Source of the DNA: CAYQOX01 sp964419335
GTDB lineage: Bacteria > Hinthialibacterota > Hinthialibacteria > Hinthialibacterales > Hinthialibacteraceae
NCBI GenBank assembly: GCA_964419335.1
Contig: CAYQOX010000022.1
Span: forward strand, 1 to 64,000
Length of the DNA: 64,000 bases
Reading direction: 5' to 3'
Below the pieces are notes generated by a model that did not search any database, was not told the DNA's origin, and saw only the letters and a program-made list of their open reading frames with translations. Every line of letters starts with the position of its first letter. Position 1 is the first letter of the stretch. Positions 1-9,301 of this stretch are shown here, piece after piece. Both the position numbers and the translations under genes were made by a program.

Positions 1-104
1 AAGCTGACTTTTTGAGATTTGTAAAGAGGAGAATACAAAAAAATTTAAAAATTCCACTTCAGGTGGCTGAACTGTTACAATGTAAGAAAAAAAGGAAGGG
101 TTTC

Positions 105-698
105 ATGGATCAAGTAAAAATTCGACGAGCGATATTGAGTGTTTATGATAAGAGTGGAATAGAACGTTTAGGGAAAGCTTTAGCTGAGCACGATGTTTAT
201 ATTCTTTCCACCGGGGGGACGGGACGGGCGTTAACTCAGGCGGGTATACCTTATCAGGAGGTAAGCGAGTATACCGGTTCGCCTGAAATGCTGGGGGGGC
301 GGGTGAAAACGTTGCATCCATATATACATGGGGGGTTGTTATTCAAACGAGAGGATGCAAAGCAGGCCATTGAGGCGGAGAATTTTGGTATAAAACCGAT
401 TGACTTGGTGGCGGTCAATCTTTATCCCTTCGAGCAAACGGTGGCGAAGTCTGAGGTAACTTTGGGGGAAGCGATGGAAAATGTGGATATTGGCGGACCT
501 ACGATGATTCGATCTGGGAGTAAAAATTTTCAATCTGTGGCCGTGATAACGGATCCATCGGACTATAATGGGATTATTGAAGAATTACGAGAGGGTGGCA
601 GTCTCTCGTTTGAGACCCGGAAACGTTTGGCCGTGAAAGCCTTTCAACACACCAGCGATTATGATTCGGCCATTGTGAATTATTTATCGAAACAATAA
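105..698 (+). CDS. purH: Stand-alone IMP cyclohydrolase (PurH N-terminal domain only)
   Basis: Cyclises FAICAR to IMP in the last step of purine synthesis (cytosol). The 197-residue product matches the MGS-like half of PurH: the STGGT loop near residue 35 and GRVKTLHPYIHGG near 65-77 are family hallmarks. Bifunctional PurH is about 520 residues; this protein stops at SDYDSAIVNYLSKQ, just where the AICAR-transformylase half would begin, and the sequence after the stop is an intergenic repeat, not a decayed second domain. ATG 105 is chosen over the upstream in-frame codon because GGAAGGG lies at 94-100 and the homology starts there. A TACAAT at 76-81 may be its -10 box. The transformylase must be encoded elsewhere. 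Function is firm; the split state is seen directly. Confidence 0.9.
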   Translation: MDQVKIRRAILSVYDKSGIERLGKALAEHDVYILSTGGTGRALTQAGIPYQEVSEYTGSPEMLGGRVKTLHPYIHGGLLFKREDAKQAIEAENFGIKPIDLVAVNLYPFEQTVAKSEVTLGEAMENVDIGGPTMIRSGSKNFQSVAVITDPSDYNGIIEELREGGSLSFETRKRLAVKAFQHTSDYDSAIVNYLSKQ

Positions 699-702
699 GG
701 CG

Positions 703-916
703 CATCACGAAAGTGAGTATTTTTTTTGGACAAACGCCTCGGGGATGGGTTCCGCTTGTCTCCGCGCGGCCTTAAGGGCCGCTTGCTGCGAAAGCCGCTC
801 CACACAAGCCCCTTCAGCGTTTTGGTTCGATTCATATCCATTGAAAATAGCCATGGTTTTCAGTTAAGAATCATGTTCTGTTTTTCTTTAGAAGGTACTC
901 CAATGCAGGAGGAACC
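703..916 (+). repeat. Dispersed intergenic repeat, copy A
   Basis: About 214 bp that recurs at 34823-35034 (roughly nine bases in ten the same by eye over the first 150 bp) and, more diverged, at 2400-2623. It holds a GCGGCC-ttaag-GGCCGC hairpin near 766-782 and a conserved block ending AAAGCCG-TCCACA. It lies between convergent genes (IMP cyclohydrolase and the uronate isomerase-like gene). Apparent reading frames in it are not conserved between copies (copy C has a stop in the equivalent frame), so I treat it as non-coding. Confidence 0.85.
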
Positions 917-961
917 AACAATAAGGCGGGTAAAGAAAGATGATCAGTGGTTGGAAGGCCG

Positions 962-987
962 TGTAGTCCGCCATGAGGCGGACTACA
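962..987. other. Perfect 11-bp hairpin between convergent genes
   Basis: Arms TGTAGTCCGCC and GGCGGACTACA flank an ATGA loop. No T-run follows on either strand, so it is not a canonical intrinsic terminator. Its place between two convergent genes suggests transcript-end protection or a REP-like element. Confidence 0.5.
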
Positions 988-1021
988 TCGGGTTAAGAGA
1001 CAGGGTATATTGATTAAGGGT

Positions 1022-2266
1022 TTAGTTGGCGGGGGCGAATTCGTCGAAGTTTTGGGAGAACAAGCGTGTTACATCTCTTTGGATTTCCTCTTCTGTGAGT
1101 AGCCATCCCGTTTGTGCCAAGTCTGTGTATTTATCAGTGAGCACTTTGGCAATGATGCGGCGGGAATGGGTCCATTTGTAGATGATTTGATCTAAAACAC
1201 GGGCATCGGAGTGTTGGGGAACGAAACTGATCCCTAGAAGTTCAAGACGCATGCGGGTCATCTCTTCGATTAAGCTGGGGTTGTTGAGAAACCACCAGCA
1301 GCCAAAGGGTAAGAGGTTGGGGAATTTGCGAGAGATTACGCAGAACTCATGTTGATTTTCGCGGCTTAAAAGAGTGCACATAAAGCGGTTTTCGGGGTAT
1401 TTTGCGCATAAATTTACGATACTATCCAAATCACACCGTCCCACGCTATCTCCCGCCAGTTTCAAGGCTGGATTAATTAAACGTTTAACACCGAGCATGA
1501 GAGCGAAGGGGATATTCCGTTCGCGGGCGAAGGGAATGATGCATGAGTCGATGATTTGGGTGCTTACGGTGTTGTCGGGATAGTGAAAAGCCGGGGTGAG
1601 TGAAACCGCCATATAGCGGGGATTCATTTTGTCCGCCCATTTTTCTAGGAATTTGCGAATTTGGGTGAAACTACTGTCGTTTGGAGAAGCGCTCATCTCA
1701 TAGCCTTGTTCGCGCAAGAGATTGGAGACTGTTTCCCATCCCATCAGTAAGGGATCGACGCGTAAAGCGGGGTGAAAGCGGGGATTCTCATTGCCGCCTT
1801 TTTCCCAAAATTCACACTCATTTTTATCGAAGGGATCGTTGGTCATGACGGCGTAGGAAACGTTGGCTTTTTCGAAAACGGTTTCGATATAGTCTTCGAG
1901 TTTCAGTTGGTTAAAGTAATCACGTATGACTTGAAGATCACGGGTACTTGTGTCGATGCCAAGGGATTGCAAAGTGGTAAGCACGCCGCGGCAGGCTTCG
2001 GAGACGGGAGAGCGTTTTACGAATAATTCATCCCAGATTAAGTCGGCTTGTTGTTGTTTACTCAATTGCCAGAATTGTTGACTGCTGATGGAGGTCACAC
2101 GATTGACTTCAGCGACCAAGTAGTGGTAAGTGAGTAGTTCGTCAATTCCCCATAGCAGGAGGTTCCCGAAATGGGCAGGGTATAAGTGGGTATGCATATC
2201 GGCGATGGGGGTTTGGTGAACGATTTTTGCGACTGTGTTTTGAATTTGGTTCGGCTCCAGTGTCAT
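1022..2266 (-). CDS. Uronate isomerase-family amidohydrolase
   Basis: Probable uronate isomerase (glucuronate to fructuronate type reaction) or a related metal-dependent hydrolase. The MHTHLYP motif at residues 24-30 supplies the paired metal-binding histidines of the amidohydrolase fold, and the following LLWGIDELLTYHYLV segment is typical of the UxaC-like group seen in PVC-type bacteria. At 414 residues it is somewhat shorter than classical UxaC (about 470). I start at ATG 2266 (GGAG seven bases upstream) rather than the longer frame, whose first 33 residues are not family-like. No signal peptide is seen, so it is cytosolic. It is transcribed alone, from a probable promoter at 2330-2358 with repeated motifs. 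Other uronate-pathway enzymes are not adjacent, so the exact substrate is unproven. Confidence 0.75.
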   Translation of the reverse strand: MTLEPNQIQNTVAKIVHQTPIADMHTHLYPAHFGNLLLWGIDELLTYHYLVAEVNRVTSISSQQFWQLSKQQQADLIWDELFVKRSPVSEACRGVLTTLQSLGIDTSTRDLQVIRDYFNQLKLEDYIETVFEKANVSYAVMTNDPFDKNECEFWEKGGNENPRFHPALRVDPLLMGWETVSNLLREQGYEMSASPNDSSFTQIRKFLEKWADKMNPRYMAVSLTPAFHYPDNTVSTQIIDSCIIPFARERNIPFALMLGVKRLINPALKLAGDSVGRCDLDSIVNLCAKYPENRFMCTLLSRENQHEFCVISRKFPNLLPFGCWWFLNNPSLIEEMTRMRLELLGISFVPQHSDARVLDQIIYKWTHSRRIIAKVLTDKYTDLAQTGWLLTEEEIQRDVTRLFSQNFDEFAPAN

Positions 2267-2329
2267 ACAAAGCTCCGTGTTATTGGTTGTCAATACAATA
2301 TTCGATCCAGGAAGGTTTATAAGATATCC

Positions 2330-2358
2330 ATAATACAGGCAGCGGGAAAATTCTACAA
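2330..2358 (-). promoter_or_regulatory. Probable promoter of the uronate isomerase-like gene, with direct repeats
   Basis: On the minus strand TTGTAG, 17 bases, then TATTAT. A 12-bp motif AGCGGGAAAATT occurs twice on the plus strand, at 2341-2352 (inside the spacer) and 2382-2393 (upstream of -35), 41 bp apart, about four helical turns. That geometry suggests a repressor or activator site. The -10 is good, the -35 weak. Confidence 0.4.
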
Positions 2359-2399
2359 GCATCATTAACCGTATGTGGTGTAGCGGGAAAATTATGGAT

Positions 2400-2623
2400 C
2401 ATTCCGAAAGTGAATACTTATTTGGGAAGAACGCCTTGGGGATGTGTTCCGCTTATCTCCGGGCGGCTTTAAGGGACGCTTGCTCCGAAAGCCGTTCCAC
2501 AAAAGCCCCTTCGGCGTTTTGGTTCTATTGATTCGGATCGAAAAAACTTCATGGCTCTTGTTGATAGAAGCATGTGATGTTTCCTTTTCGATGTCGCAAC
2601 AAGGATTCAAAGACAAGATGAAC
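2400..2623 (+). repeat. Dispersed intergenic repeat, copy B
   Basis: Second copy of the family at 703-916 and 34823-35034, more diverged. The first half aligns with A and C (CGAAAGCCGTTCCAC, CCCCTTCGGCGTTTTGG). The 3' half (CTTCATGGCTCTTGTTGATA) is nearly the same as copy D at 10451-10538. It fills the gap between the uronate isomerase-like gene and the DUF115 gene and ends six bases before the latter's stop codon. Confidence 0.8.
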
Positions 2624-2628
2624 AAGTA

Positions 2629-4494
2629 TTATGATAATTCTGACAAAAGTTGAGCGTGGATTTCCAGGGCGTTGTCAAATTCTTGGAATAAACTTACTAC
2701 TCTTGATTGAGCTTCTTGATTATGTTGGGGGGTAGAGCCACTGAACAGGTTTGTGTTGCCTAATTCGCCCAGCATGGCGGTGGTGCTGCGGGAGCAGAGG
2801 GAAGAGCATAGATGCATGACGGTAGGTTCTTGCTGGGCTAGAGAGATAAAATCTTTCATAATATTGAGCATATGGGGGTGGAATTGTGGAGATTGGGGAT
2901 TCAGTTGTTCCAGGGATTGATACAAGATGTGTAATTGTGGGCGAAGGCGAAGGCAGCGTTCTTTCCACTGTTTGAGTTGAACGAGAGAGGCTTCTTGTTG
3001 GCTATCGAGGGAGGGGGAAAGTTTTGATTGGAGTTTTGATTTGTCGATGGGGGTTGTTGGGAGATGTTCTATTGCTTTGTCGAAGTTCATCCATTTTGTT
3101 CCTTTGATTTTAGCGCCATGAGGGGAAGTGTTGATAACATGGCCTTTGGTGGCTTGGATCAGTTCCGTGAAACCATCTAAGTAGGTTTTATACAAGCCGC
3201 TGGTTTGCACAAGGCTGCCATCATTGGCTTCTACCTTGAGGTACTCTTCTTCTTCACGATCGGGCTGATTGAGTTGTAGTTGCATAGATCCTGGGGCGTA
3301 CCATTGGTTATGGGGAAAGGCCAAATCTTGACCAACGAAAAGGATAGGATCGCAGCCCATTTGTTGGGCAGCATGATAAGCGCTGTGAGAGGTGGAACCG
3401 TAGGAAATCAATTGGCCTAGAGGGCCGAGGCTTGTGAGGGAGGATAGAAAGGGAGAGGCGGAGGTGTTGTAGTGGATATTTCCTACATGATCAAAAAAAT
3501 AGGTTTGTCCTTCATATTGTTGGCAGATCGCCGGGTCGATGCCGGGATAAGCCAGTAGAAGAGTTTGGTCATGGTGTATTGTATCGAAATGCTTGGCGTT
3601 AAGTTCAGTGAAGTCGAGGCTTACGACAAGATCGGCGTGGATGCCATGACGCAGCAAAATCGGGTGGGCGGTGTCGACCGCGATGAGGAGTGCATTGTCT
3701 TGGAGAGGGTATAGTTCGTGGAGGTAGGGTTCCAGGCTTGGGCCTGCGGCGATAATGAAAGCGGGCTTCTTTGCGAAGGCGCCGAGTAAACGCTGCCATG
3801 GTGCGCCTTGGAAAAGTGAAGGGAGATTGTGAATGATATTTTTCAAGATTTGGCGGCCTTGGATTTCTCCCGTACGAAATTTCAAGCCTTCAATTTGAAT
3901 TTTTTCAGAAAGTTGGTTGGCCAGTTGCTGCTTATAAGTGCTGTAAATTTTTTGGGCGTAGGGAGGGACAAGCATTTGAACCCCTTTGGCTTTGATGGGA
4001 TTGGCATACTCGCCATTGAAAAGAGCAGAGATTACGTCTTCTATCTTAGCCCCAGGGAGAAAATGCACTCGTTCGCTTTGGATCGCATGGGAAAAATCCA
4101 TGCAATGAAGGGCGTATTTCATAAACGCGGGTTCGGGCTCTACGATCCAAAAGCGGCTGGAGGGGGCACAGCGTTTAAATAATTCAAAGAAAGGATATCC
4201 CATTCCCATCCCTAATAATACGAAATGAGTTTGCTGCTCGATCGGTTTTTTGAGTGCGTCTACCCAGCGCTGGGCCTCGTGCCATGGGGATTGTGGATCA
4301 TGGAGGGTAGCGGTTTGCCCATTTGTAAAACGGATAGACAGGTTGGGAGAGTGGTCGGTGGCTTGGGTGACTTGTAACTGATTATGAGGGATCGGGGTTT
4401 GTTGTAGGATGTGAAAGGCGCGGGGTTGAAATTGGAGTAAGAGTTGGGCGTTCTGCTTCCAGCATGCATTTGTTTCAAAAGGGTTTAGAGTCAT
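2629..4494 (-). CDS. DUF115 / Maf-like glycosyltransferase-family protein
   Basis: A 621-residue protein of the DUF115 (MptE-like, motility-associated factor) family. The core starts near residue 250 with FIIAAGPSLEPYLHEL and continues with GIHADLVVSLD, the nucleotide-sugar-binding signature of this group. The N-terminal 240 residues hold the second family domain (LLGMGMGYPFFELFKR, a glycine-rich turn). There is no signal peptide or membrane segment. Maf proteins attach nonulosonic acids to flagellin or act in surface-glycan synthesis. No flagellar gene is present here, while glycosyltransferases and a flippase follow on the other strand, so a role in surface glycosylation is the better inference. 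It is divergent from the GT4 gene at 4587. Confidence 0.75.
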   Translation of the reverse strand: MTLNPFETNACWKQNAQLLLQFQPRAFHILQQTPIPHNQLQVTQATDHSPNLSIRFTNGQTATLHDPQSPWHEAQRWVDALKKPIEQQTHFVLLGMGMGYPFFELFKRCAPSSRFWIVEPEPAFMKYALHCMDFSHAIQSERVHFLPGAKIEDVISALFNGEYANPIKAKGVQMLVPPYAQKIYSTYKQQLANQLSEKIQIEGLKFRTGEIQGRQILKNIIHNLPSLFQGAPWQRLLGAFAKKPAFIIAAGPSLEPYLHELYPLQDNALLIAVDTAHPILLRHGIHADLVVSLDFTELNAKHFDTIHHDQTLLLAYPGIDPAICQQYEGQTYFFDHVGNIHYNTSASPFLSSLTSLGPLGQLISYGSTSHSAYHAAQQMGCDPILFVGQDLAFPHNQWYAPGSMQLQLNQPDREEEEYLKVEANDGSLVQTSGLYKTYLDGFTELIQATKGHVINTSPHGAKIKGTKWMNFDKAIEHLPTTPIDKSKLQSKLSPSLDSQQEASLVQLKQWKERCLRLRPQLHILYQSLEQLNPQSPQFHPHMLNIMKDFISLAQQEPTVMHLCSSLCSRSTTAMLGELGNTNLFSGSTPQHNQEAQSRVVSLFQEFDNALEIHAQLLSELS

Positions 4495-4586
4495 AATAAT
4501 CTCGGAATTATACGTGCTTTCTCGTATTAGCGATTCATTTTCAATGAGTCGTCCATCTCATTTTGGATTACTTACAAAAAGGTATT

Positions 4587-5711
4587 ATGCCACGAGTCTT
4601 GATCATTGACAAAACCGCGGGACTGTTAGCTTCTCGTGAGCGGCATGTTGCGATGGCTCAATGGGCTGATATGGATCTCCATGTTTTTGGTCCTCGATTT
4701 TGGGTGGAGAATGGGAGATGGATTGAATGGTGTCCCCAAGAGACAAACTACCAGGTGCATTTAGGTCAAGTTCTGTTCAAGGATTATTATGCCCGTCATT
4801 TTTATTACTCAGGTTTGTGCCGGGCTTTGAGGCGATCCCAGCCTGAGATTATTCAACTCTTGGAGGAGCCCTGGGCGATATGTTCGTTGCAAGCGCTTCT
4901 GGTGGCCTCGGTCGTGGTACCTACAGCGAAAGTCTTATTTTATACATGGGAGAATATCTACCGGGCATGGAAGTATCCCTCGCGACTGTCTCCACTCTAC
5001 GCCATGATTGATCGTCTTATGCATGATCGATCACAGGCGGCGGTATGTGCGACTCATGGTGCGCGCGAGGTCCTCTTGTGCAAAGGGTATAGCAAGCCGG
5101 TGCAGGTGATCCCCTATGGTTTGCCTTCGGTATTTTTTCAACCGGATGCGCTTGCTAGGAAGAAACCGGATCGTTTTACCGTGGGGTATGTAGGGCGAAT
5201 GCTGGAAATGAAGGGCGTGGATATTCTGCTGGAGGCGGCCTCGTGTATTCCTACGTGTCATGTAAAACTGATCGGCGAGGGGGAGGATAAAGAATCCTTT
5301 CAAGCATTAGCGAGGGAACTGGGAATCGAAGGACGGGTTGAATGGTGTTCCTCGCTGGCGGAAGAGAAGATTCCTGGGGCCATGAGGAAGATGGATGTGG
5401 TGGTGCTGCCTTCGCGAACCACACCGGGATGGAAAGAACAGTTGGGACGGGTGGTGATCGAGGCGATGGCTTTGGGGGTTCCCGTGATTGGCTCTGATTC
5501 GGGCGCCCTCCCGGAAGTGATAGGGGATGCGGGGCTTTTGTTTAGGGAGGGGGATGCTATGAAGCTGCGCGATTGTATACTGTCGTTGTATGAGAACCCG
5601 GAGAGGCGGGAAGAATTGGGGGAAAAGGGAAAGGCTCGTGCCCGGGAGCATTTTACGTGGGATGGTTTTGCCCGGGAGATTCATGCATTGTATCAATCAC
5701 TCATGAGGTAA
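4587..5711 (+). CDS. Glycosyltransferase family 4 (group 1)
   Basis: A cytosolic retaining glycosyltransferase of 374 residues that adds a sugar from a nucleotide-sugar donor. The GT-B C-terminal half shows GYVGRMLEMKGVDILLEA near residue 205 and the donor-site E-x7-E region VIEAMALGVPVIGSDSGALPE near residue 300. ATG 4587 is preferred over an upstream TTG because it precedes the MPRVLIIDKT Rossmann strand and has AAAAGGT upstream. The stop lies three bases before the flippase start, so the two form an operon. Donor and acceptor cannot be read from the sequence. Confidence 0.85.
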   Translation: MPRVLIIDKTAGLLASRERHVAMAQWADMDLHVFGPRFWVENGRWIEWCPQETNYQVHLGQVLFKDYYARHFYYSGLCRALRRSQPEIIQLLEEPWAICSLQALLVASVVVPTAKVLFYTWENIYRAWKYPSRLSPLYAMIDRLMHDRSQAAVCATHGAREVLLCKGYSKPVQVIPYGLPSVFFQPDALARKKPDRFTVGYVGRMLEMKGVDILLEAASCIPTCHVKLIGEGEDKESFQALARELGIEGRVEWCSSLAEEKIPGAMRKMDVVVLPSRTTPGWKEQLGRVVIEAMALGVPVIGSDSGALPEVIGDAGLLFREGDAMKLRDCILSLYENPERREELGEKGKARAREHFTWDGFAREIHALYQSLMR

Positions 5712-5714
5712 TCG

Positions 5715-7154
5715 ATGGAAGAGGCCTCATCGCAATCCAGCATTGGGAGTCGAATTACTCGGTATAGCACCATCCTGGCGGTGAGTGGCATGGTATGCAA
5801 ACTGATGCTGCTTGTGTATACGGTGCTGGCGGTGGATATATTGGGAAAAGAGCGATTTGGGCGGATTGAGTATTTTTTTGAGATGGCGATTATTTTTACG
5901 GTATTGATTGATTTTGGCATGGAACAAACGGTGACACGGGAGATCGCCCGGCGGCGGGATCAACTGCAAAAAATCTTATATCCTTTGGTGGTTTTTCGTT
6001 TTTTAAGTTCCTTGCTTGGGTCGGGGGTAATGATCTTTTTTTTGTGGTTGGCGGCACGGGCAGAGCATACATTATTGTTAATGCTTTGTGCGGTTTCTTA
6101 CTTTTTTATTGTATATCATTCGATGTTAATCCGGGCGGTGGTACGCGGATTTGAATTACTGGCCTATGAAGGACTGGCCAATTTATTGGAAAAAGTAATT
6201 CACATAGGGTTGGCGCTAATGGTGCTTTTTGTGCTTCCTAAGTTGCCGCTGATCATGTTGTGTTATACTGCGGGCGCCTTGATGGCTTTGATCATCTATT
6301 GGTGGGTAATTGTTAAGCGTTATGGGTTTCATCGGCATGAATATACGTTGTCAACTTGGATGGAATGGAGGAAACTCGCGTTTCCCATTGGTTTGTCGGC
6401 CGCTTGTATTTTGTTATTGCATCGAGAAGACACGGCGATGGTCAATTGGATACGCGGTGATGCTGAAACCGGGTTGTATCGAGCTCCCTATCGATTTCTC
6501 GAAGGCTTGTTTTTGTTTCCCCAGGTCTTGGCGATTTCGGCGTATCCCATTTTTTCGAAGTTATATCATGAGAAACGACATTTTTCAGAATCGGCGGCTT
6601 TGCTATTGCGAGCGTTGATGATGATCAGTCTTCCGATGGCGGTAGGGGGGACTTGTATCGCGGATGAAATGATCATGTTTCTGACACCGGATATAGCCCC
6701 GGAAGGGGGGACGGTATTTAAAATACTGGTGTGGTCGCTGCCTTTTATTTATGCTAATTTCCTCCTGGGTACGATTTTGAATGCTACAGATCGACAACGT
6801 TATAATGTTCATGCGAGTGCGTGGGGGTTGGTATGTAATGCGGTGTTGAACATCCCTGCGATTATATTCTATGGTGCGTTTGGGGCTTCGGTCGTCACCG
6901 TGATTTCCCAGGGACTTTATGGCTTGATTATGTTTTATCATAACCGGGATTTTCAGCTAATTACTCAAAGAAAACGTTATCTTGCTATTCTTTTATCTTG
7001 TGCAGGGATGGCCCTTGTGCTTCAGTGGGTAGAACGATTTTGGGTTACGGAGATTATTATCGGCGTCGTGGTTTATGGTGGATTGCTTTTGTTATTACGG
7101 GGAGTTCCTCGACGTGACTTAGAAAAACTCTTCGCTGTGTTGAAGCGTAAATGA
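5715..7154 (+). CDS. Wzx-type oligosaccharide flippase (MATE/MOP superfamily)
   Basis: An integral membrane protein of 479 residues with about 12-14 hydrophobic segments, for instance GMVCKLMLLVYTVLAVDILG near residue 25 and a dense series to the end. The pattern is that of polysaccharide biosynthesis (PST/Wzx) proteins, which flip lipid-linked oligosaccharides across the inner membrane. It starts three bases after the GT4 stop and ends at a bidirectional hairpin (7175-7212), so it closes a two-gene operon. The substrate is presumably the glycan made by the neighbouring transferases. Confidence 0.85.
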   Translation: MEEASSQSSIGSRITRYSTILAVSGMVCKLMLLVYTVLAVDILGKERFGRIEYFFEMAIIFTVLIDFGMEQTVTREIARRRDQLQKILYPLVVFRFLSSLLGSGVMIFFLWLAARAEHTLLLMLCAVSYFFIVYHSMLIRAVVRGFELLAYEGLANLLEKVIHIGLALMVLFVLPKLPLIMLCYTAGALMALIIYWWVIVKRYGFHRHEYTLSTWMEWRKLAFPIGLSAACILLLHREDTAMVNWIRGDAETGLYRAPYRFLEGLFLFPQVLAISAYPIFSKLYHEKRHFSESAALLLRALMMISLPMAVGGTCIADEMIMFLTPDIAPEGGTVFKILVWSLPFIYANFLLGTILNATDRQRYNVHASAWGLVCNAVLNIPAIIFYGAFGASVVTVISQGLYGLIMFYHNRDFQLITQRKRYLAILLSCAGMALVLQWVERFWVTEIIIGVVVYGGLLLLLRGVPRRDLEKLFAVLKRK

Positions 7155-7174
7155 AACAAAGAAGGAAATGGAAT

Positions 7175-7212
7175 AAACAAGCCGGGCGGGTGTATGATCG
7201 CCCGGCTTGTTT
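7175..7212. terminator. Bidirectional intrinsic terminator
   Basis: AAACAAGCCGGGCG pairs perfectly with CGCCCGGCTTGTTT around a 10-base loop, with a T-run on both strands. It separates the convergent flippase and GT39 genes. Confidence 0.85.
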
Positions 7213-7219
7213 TATGTGG

Positions 7220-9301
7220 CTAGCTGTTTTCTTCTTCCGATTCATGTCCCGGATGCGGGGGGATTCCTTCCGGGACGCGATAGGTATTGATGACTTCATG
7301 ATCATGGAATTGCCATAATCGATAGGGAAGTTCGATAGTACCAAAAACACTAACGACCGCGTAAAAATGGGCGCCGTGCATATTCATCGAGCGTACGGGT
7401 AAGGAGCCGGGATATTCTTTAGTGTGGATGGGAACAGTTTCAGTTAAATGTTGTGGGAATTCTTTATGGGTATGGAAAATGTAGCCGATGATGACGTTTT
7501 CCGGCCAAACGACCAGATCCCCCGCGTTTGGAAAATCTTGATAGCGAGAGATTTGCCGCATGCCCACTTTGTCAGCGTAGAATTTAAAGCCCCAGGTTCC
7601 AGCGTACCAGGTTTCATAGTCCTCGGACATGAGATTGTCTTCTACATAGTAAGAATAATCACGGTACGTATCAGAGTATTCACAATCGGCATATTGGACC
7701 AACGCACAGATGACGACTTGGATGATAAGCAGAGTGGTCAGCCAAGCGTTTTTTGTGCGTTGATAGAGGTACGGTTCGCGATTTAATGTGCGAAAGGCAA
7801 GGAAAGTTAAGGGAGGAAGTGCGGTGATTAAATGGCGTACGGCTTGGAAGGGAACAAAGATGGAGCTAAAGACAATAGGTGCACATAACCAGGCAAAGAG
7901 GAAAAGAGAATCTCCGGCTTCACGATCGTTGATATTCTGGAGGTAGGGGATTCCATATCTGATACCTTCATACATGACAAAGGCAAGAAGTAAGAAGCCG
8001 GTGATTGCCCAGAAGTAAAATTCAAAAGTAGGAAGACCTTCGTAGAAGAAGTGCATCCAAACGAAGAAGCCGCTTAACAAGAGTATGCCTATAAGTTGTG
8101 GGAGCCAGCGTTCGAGGCGTTCATAAAGGGCGAGGGCGCCGCGGCGTCCGTCTTCGAGAAAGCATAGAATGAGTAACACGACGCCAATCCATGCGGCGAG
8201 AATATGCCAGAAAGTCCAAGGTTTTGGGCAATAGTTAATGGCAGCCCAGAACAATGCGAGAATAGCAGCGAAGGCGAGCATTTGGAGAATTAAGCGCAGG
8301 ATATTATTGCTAATATAGCGGAAAAGATTAAGGAGAGCGTAAAAAAGGTAGATTAAAAGCACGATCCCAGCGAGGGCGAGGAGAATGTAATAGACGATGT
8401 TGTAGGAGGAATCATAAATGATTTCGAAATGCCAACTGAGAAGCAGTAGGAGACCAGCGCCGAGTGCGATTGTCCACCATTGTTTCTGTTTTAGGTATTG
8501 ATAAAAGAGAATGGGGATCAGATAGATCATGCTGCCGATGATGGTCAAGACACCGAATATCTTATCGGTATTAGGGATGCCGGATTGTTCGGTGCGTTCG
8601 AAAAGAAGGTAATGAAGATGGACAGCATCATAGTAAATGTAATTGTGCAGGCACCATAATCCCACAAGGAGGAAGATAGGCCATACCCACCACATATAGC
8701 GGTATTTACGGTGGAAGAAGGGGTACAGCATGAGCACCGGCAGAAAGATGATGGAGGAATATTTTGTAAGGACGGCAAGTCCAGCGAGTATCCCTCCCCA
8801 AAACAGGTATCCTTTTTTATCCCGGTCCGTGCCAAGTACAAAAAGAGTGACAGCCATGGTGCCTAAAGCGGCGGCGGGAACATCGCGCATAACATTGCCG
8901 GAGACGACCACAGCGGTGCTGGTCATAACGAATAAAAGCGGCCAATAGCCTCCATGGGTAAAGCGCTCCGCGAGTCTTACCATGGACCAGGCTAGCATGA
9001 ACAAGAAGAGCATCATGGCGGTGTGCAAGACGATTTCGTTGTAATCGGAATAGGCCGCGAAGGGGGCGAGGTAGTAGCTCAGCAGGGGTGGGTTTGTTGT
9101 TGTTTCCCATAGTGGAGCGACATACCCGAACCAATCAATATCGCCATGGAAGGGATCGAGTGGATGTTCGAGGATGACCTTGGTTACGTGGAGTACGACG
9201 GGGTCGTCGATATGGTAGGCTTTGTTCAAAAAAGGGACAGAGATGATCAAGACGACGACGAGAATAACGAAAAAGTTTTTTTTGCCGTTTCTTGTTTCCA
9301 T
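7220..9301 (-). CDS. GT39/PMT-like membrane mannosyltransferase-family protein
   Basis: A 693-residue polytopic membrane protein. An N-terminal helix (FFVILVVVLIISVPFL) is followed by the YHIDDP acidic motif at about residues 29-34, the catalytic first-loop signature of lipid-phosphate-sugar-dependent glycosyltransferases (GT39/ArnT/PMT class). More than a dozen hydrophobic segments follow, then a soluble C-terminal region from about residue 560. Its ATG overlaps the stop of the GT2 gene by one base (TAATG), so the two are translationally coupled. The GT2 protein probably makes the polyprenyl-phosphate-sugar that this enzyme uses on the periplasmic face. The acceptor is unknown. Confidence 0.8.
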   Translation of the reverse strand: METRNGKKNFFVILVVVLIISVPFLNKAYHIDDPVVLHVTKVILEHPLDPFHGDIDWFGYVAPLWETTTNPPLLSYYLAPFAAYSDYNEIVLHTAMMLFLFMLAWSMVRLAERFTHGGYWPLLFVMTSTAVVVSGNVMRDVPAAALGTMAVTLFVLGTDRDKKGYLFWGGILAGLAVLTKYSSIIFLPVLMLYPFFHRKYRYMWWVWPIFLLVGLWCLHNYIYYDAVHLHYLLFERTEQSGIPNTDKIFGVLTIIGSMIYLIPILFYQYLKQKQWWTIALGAGLLLLLSWHFEIIYDSSYNIVYYILLALAGIVLLIYLFYALLNLFRYISNNILRLILQMLAFAAILALFWAAINYCPKPWTFWHILAAWIGVVLLILCFLEDGRRGALALYERLERWLPQLIGILLLSGFFVWMHFFYEGLPTFEFYFWAITGFLLLAFVMYEGIRYGIPYLQNINDREAGDSLFLFAWLCAPIVFSSIFVPFQAVRHLITALPPLTFLAFRTLNREPYLYQRTKNAWLTTLLIIQVVICALVQYADCEYSDTYRDYSYYVEDNLMSEDYETWYAGTWGFKFYADKVGMRQISRYQDFPNAGDLVVWPENVIIGYIFHTHKEFPQHLTETVPIHTKEYPGSLPVRSMNMHGAHFYAVVSVFGTIELPYRLWQFHDHEVINTYRVPEGIPPHPGHESEEENS

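Noticed and set aside
726..1013. Open frame of 95 codons inside repeat copy A
   Set aside because: The equivalent frame in copy C is stopped and the frame in copy B differs in its second half; no ribosome-binding site or family match.
2392..2625. Minus-strand open frame of 77 codons inside repeat copy B
   Set aside because: It is almost exactly the extent of the repeat, is not kept in A and C, and has no start signal.
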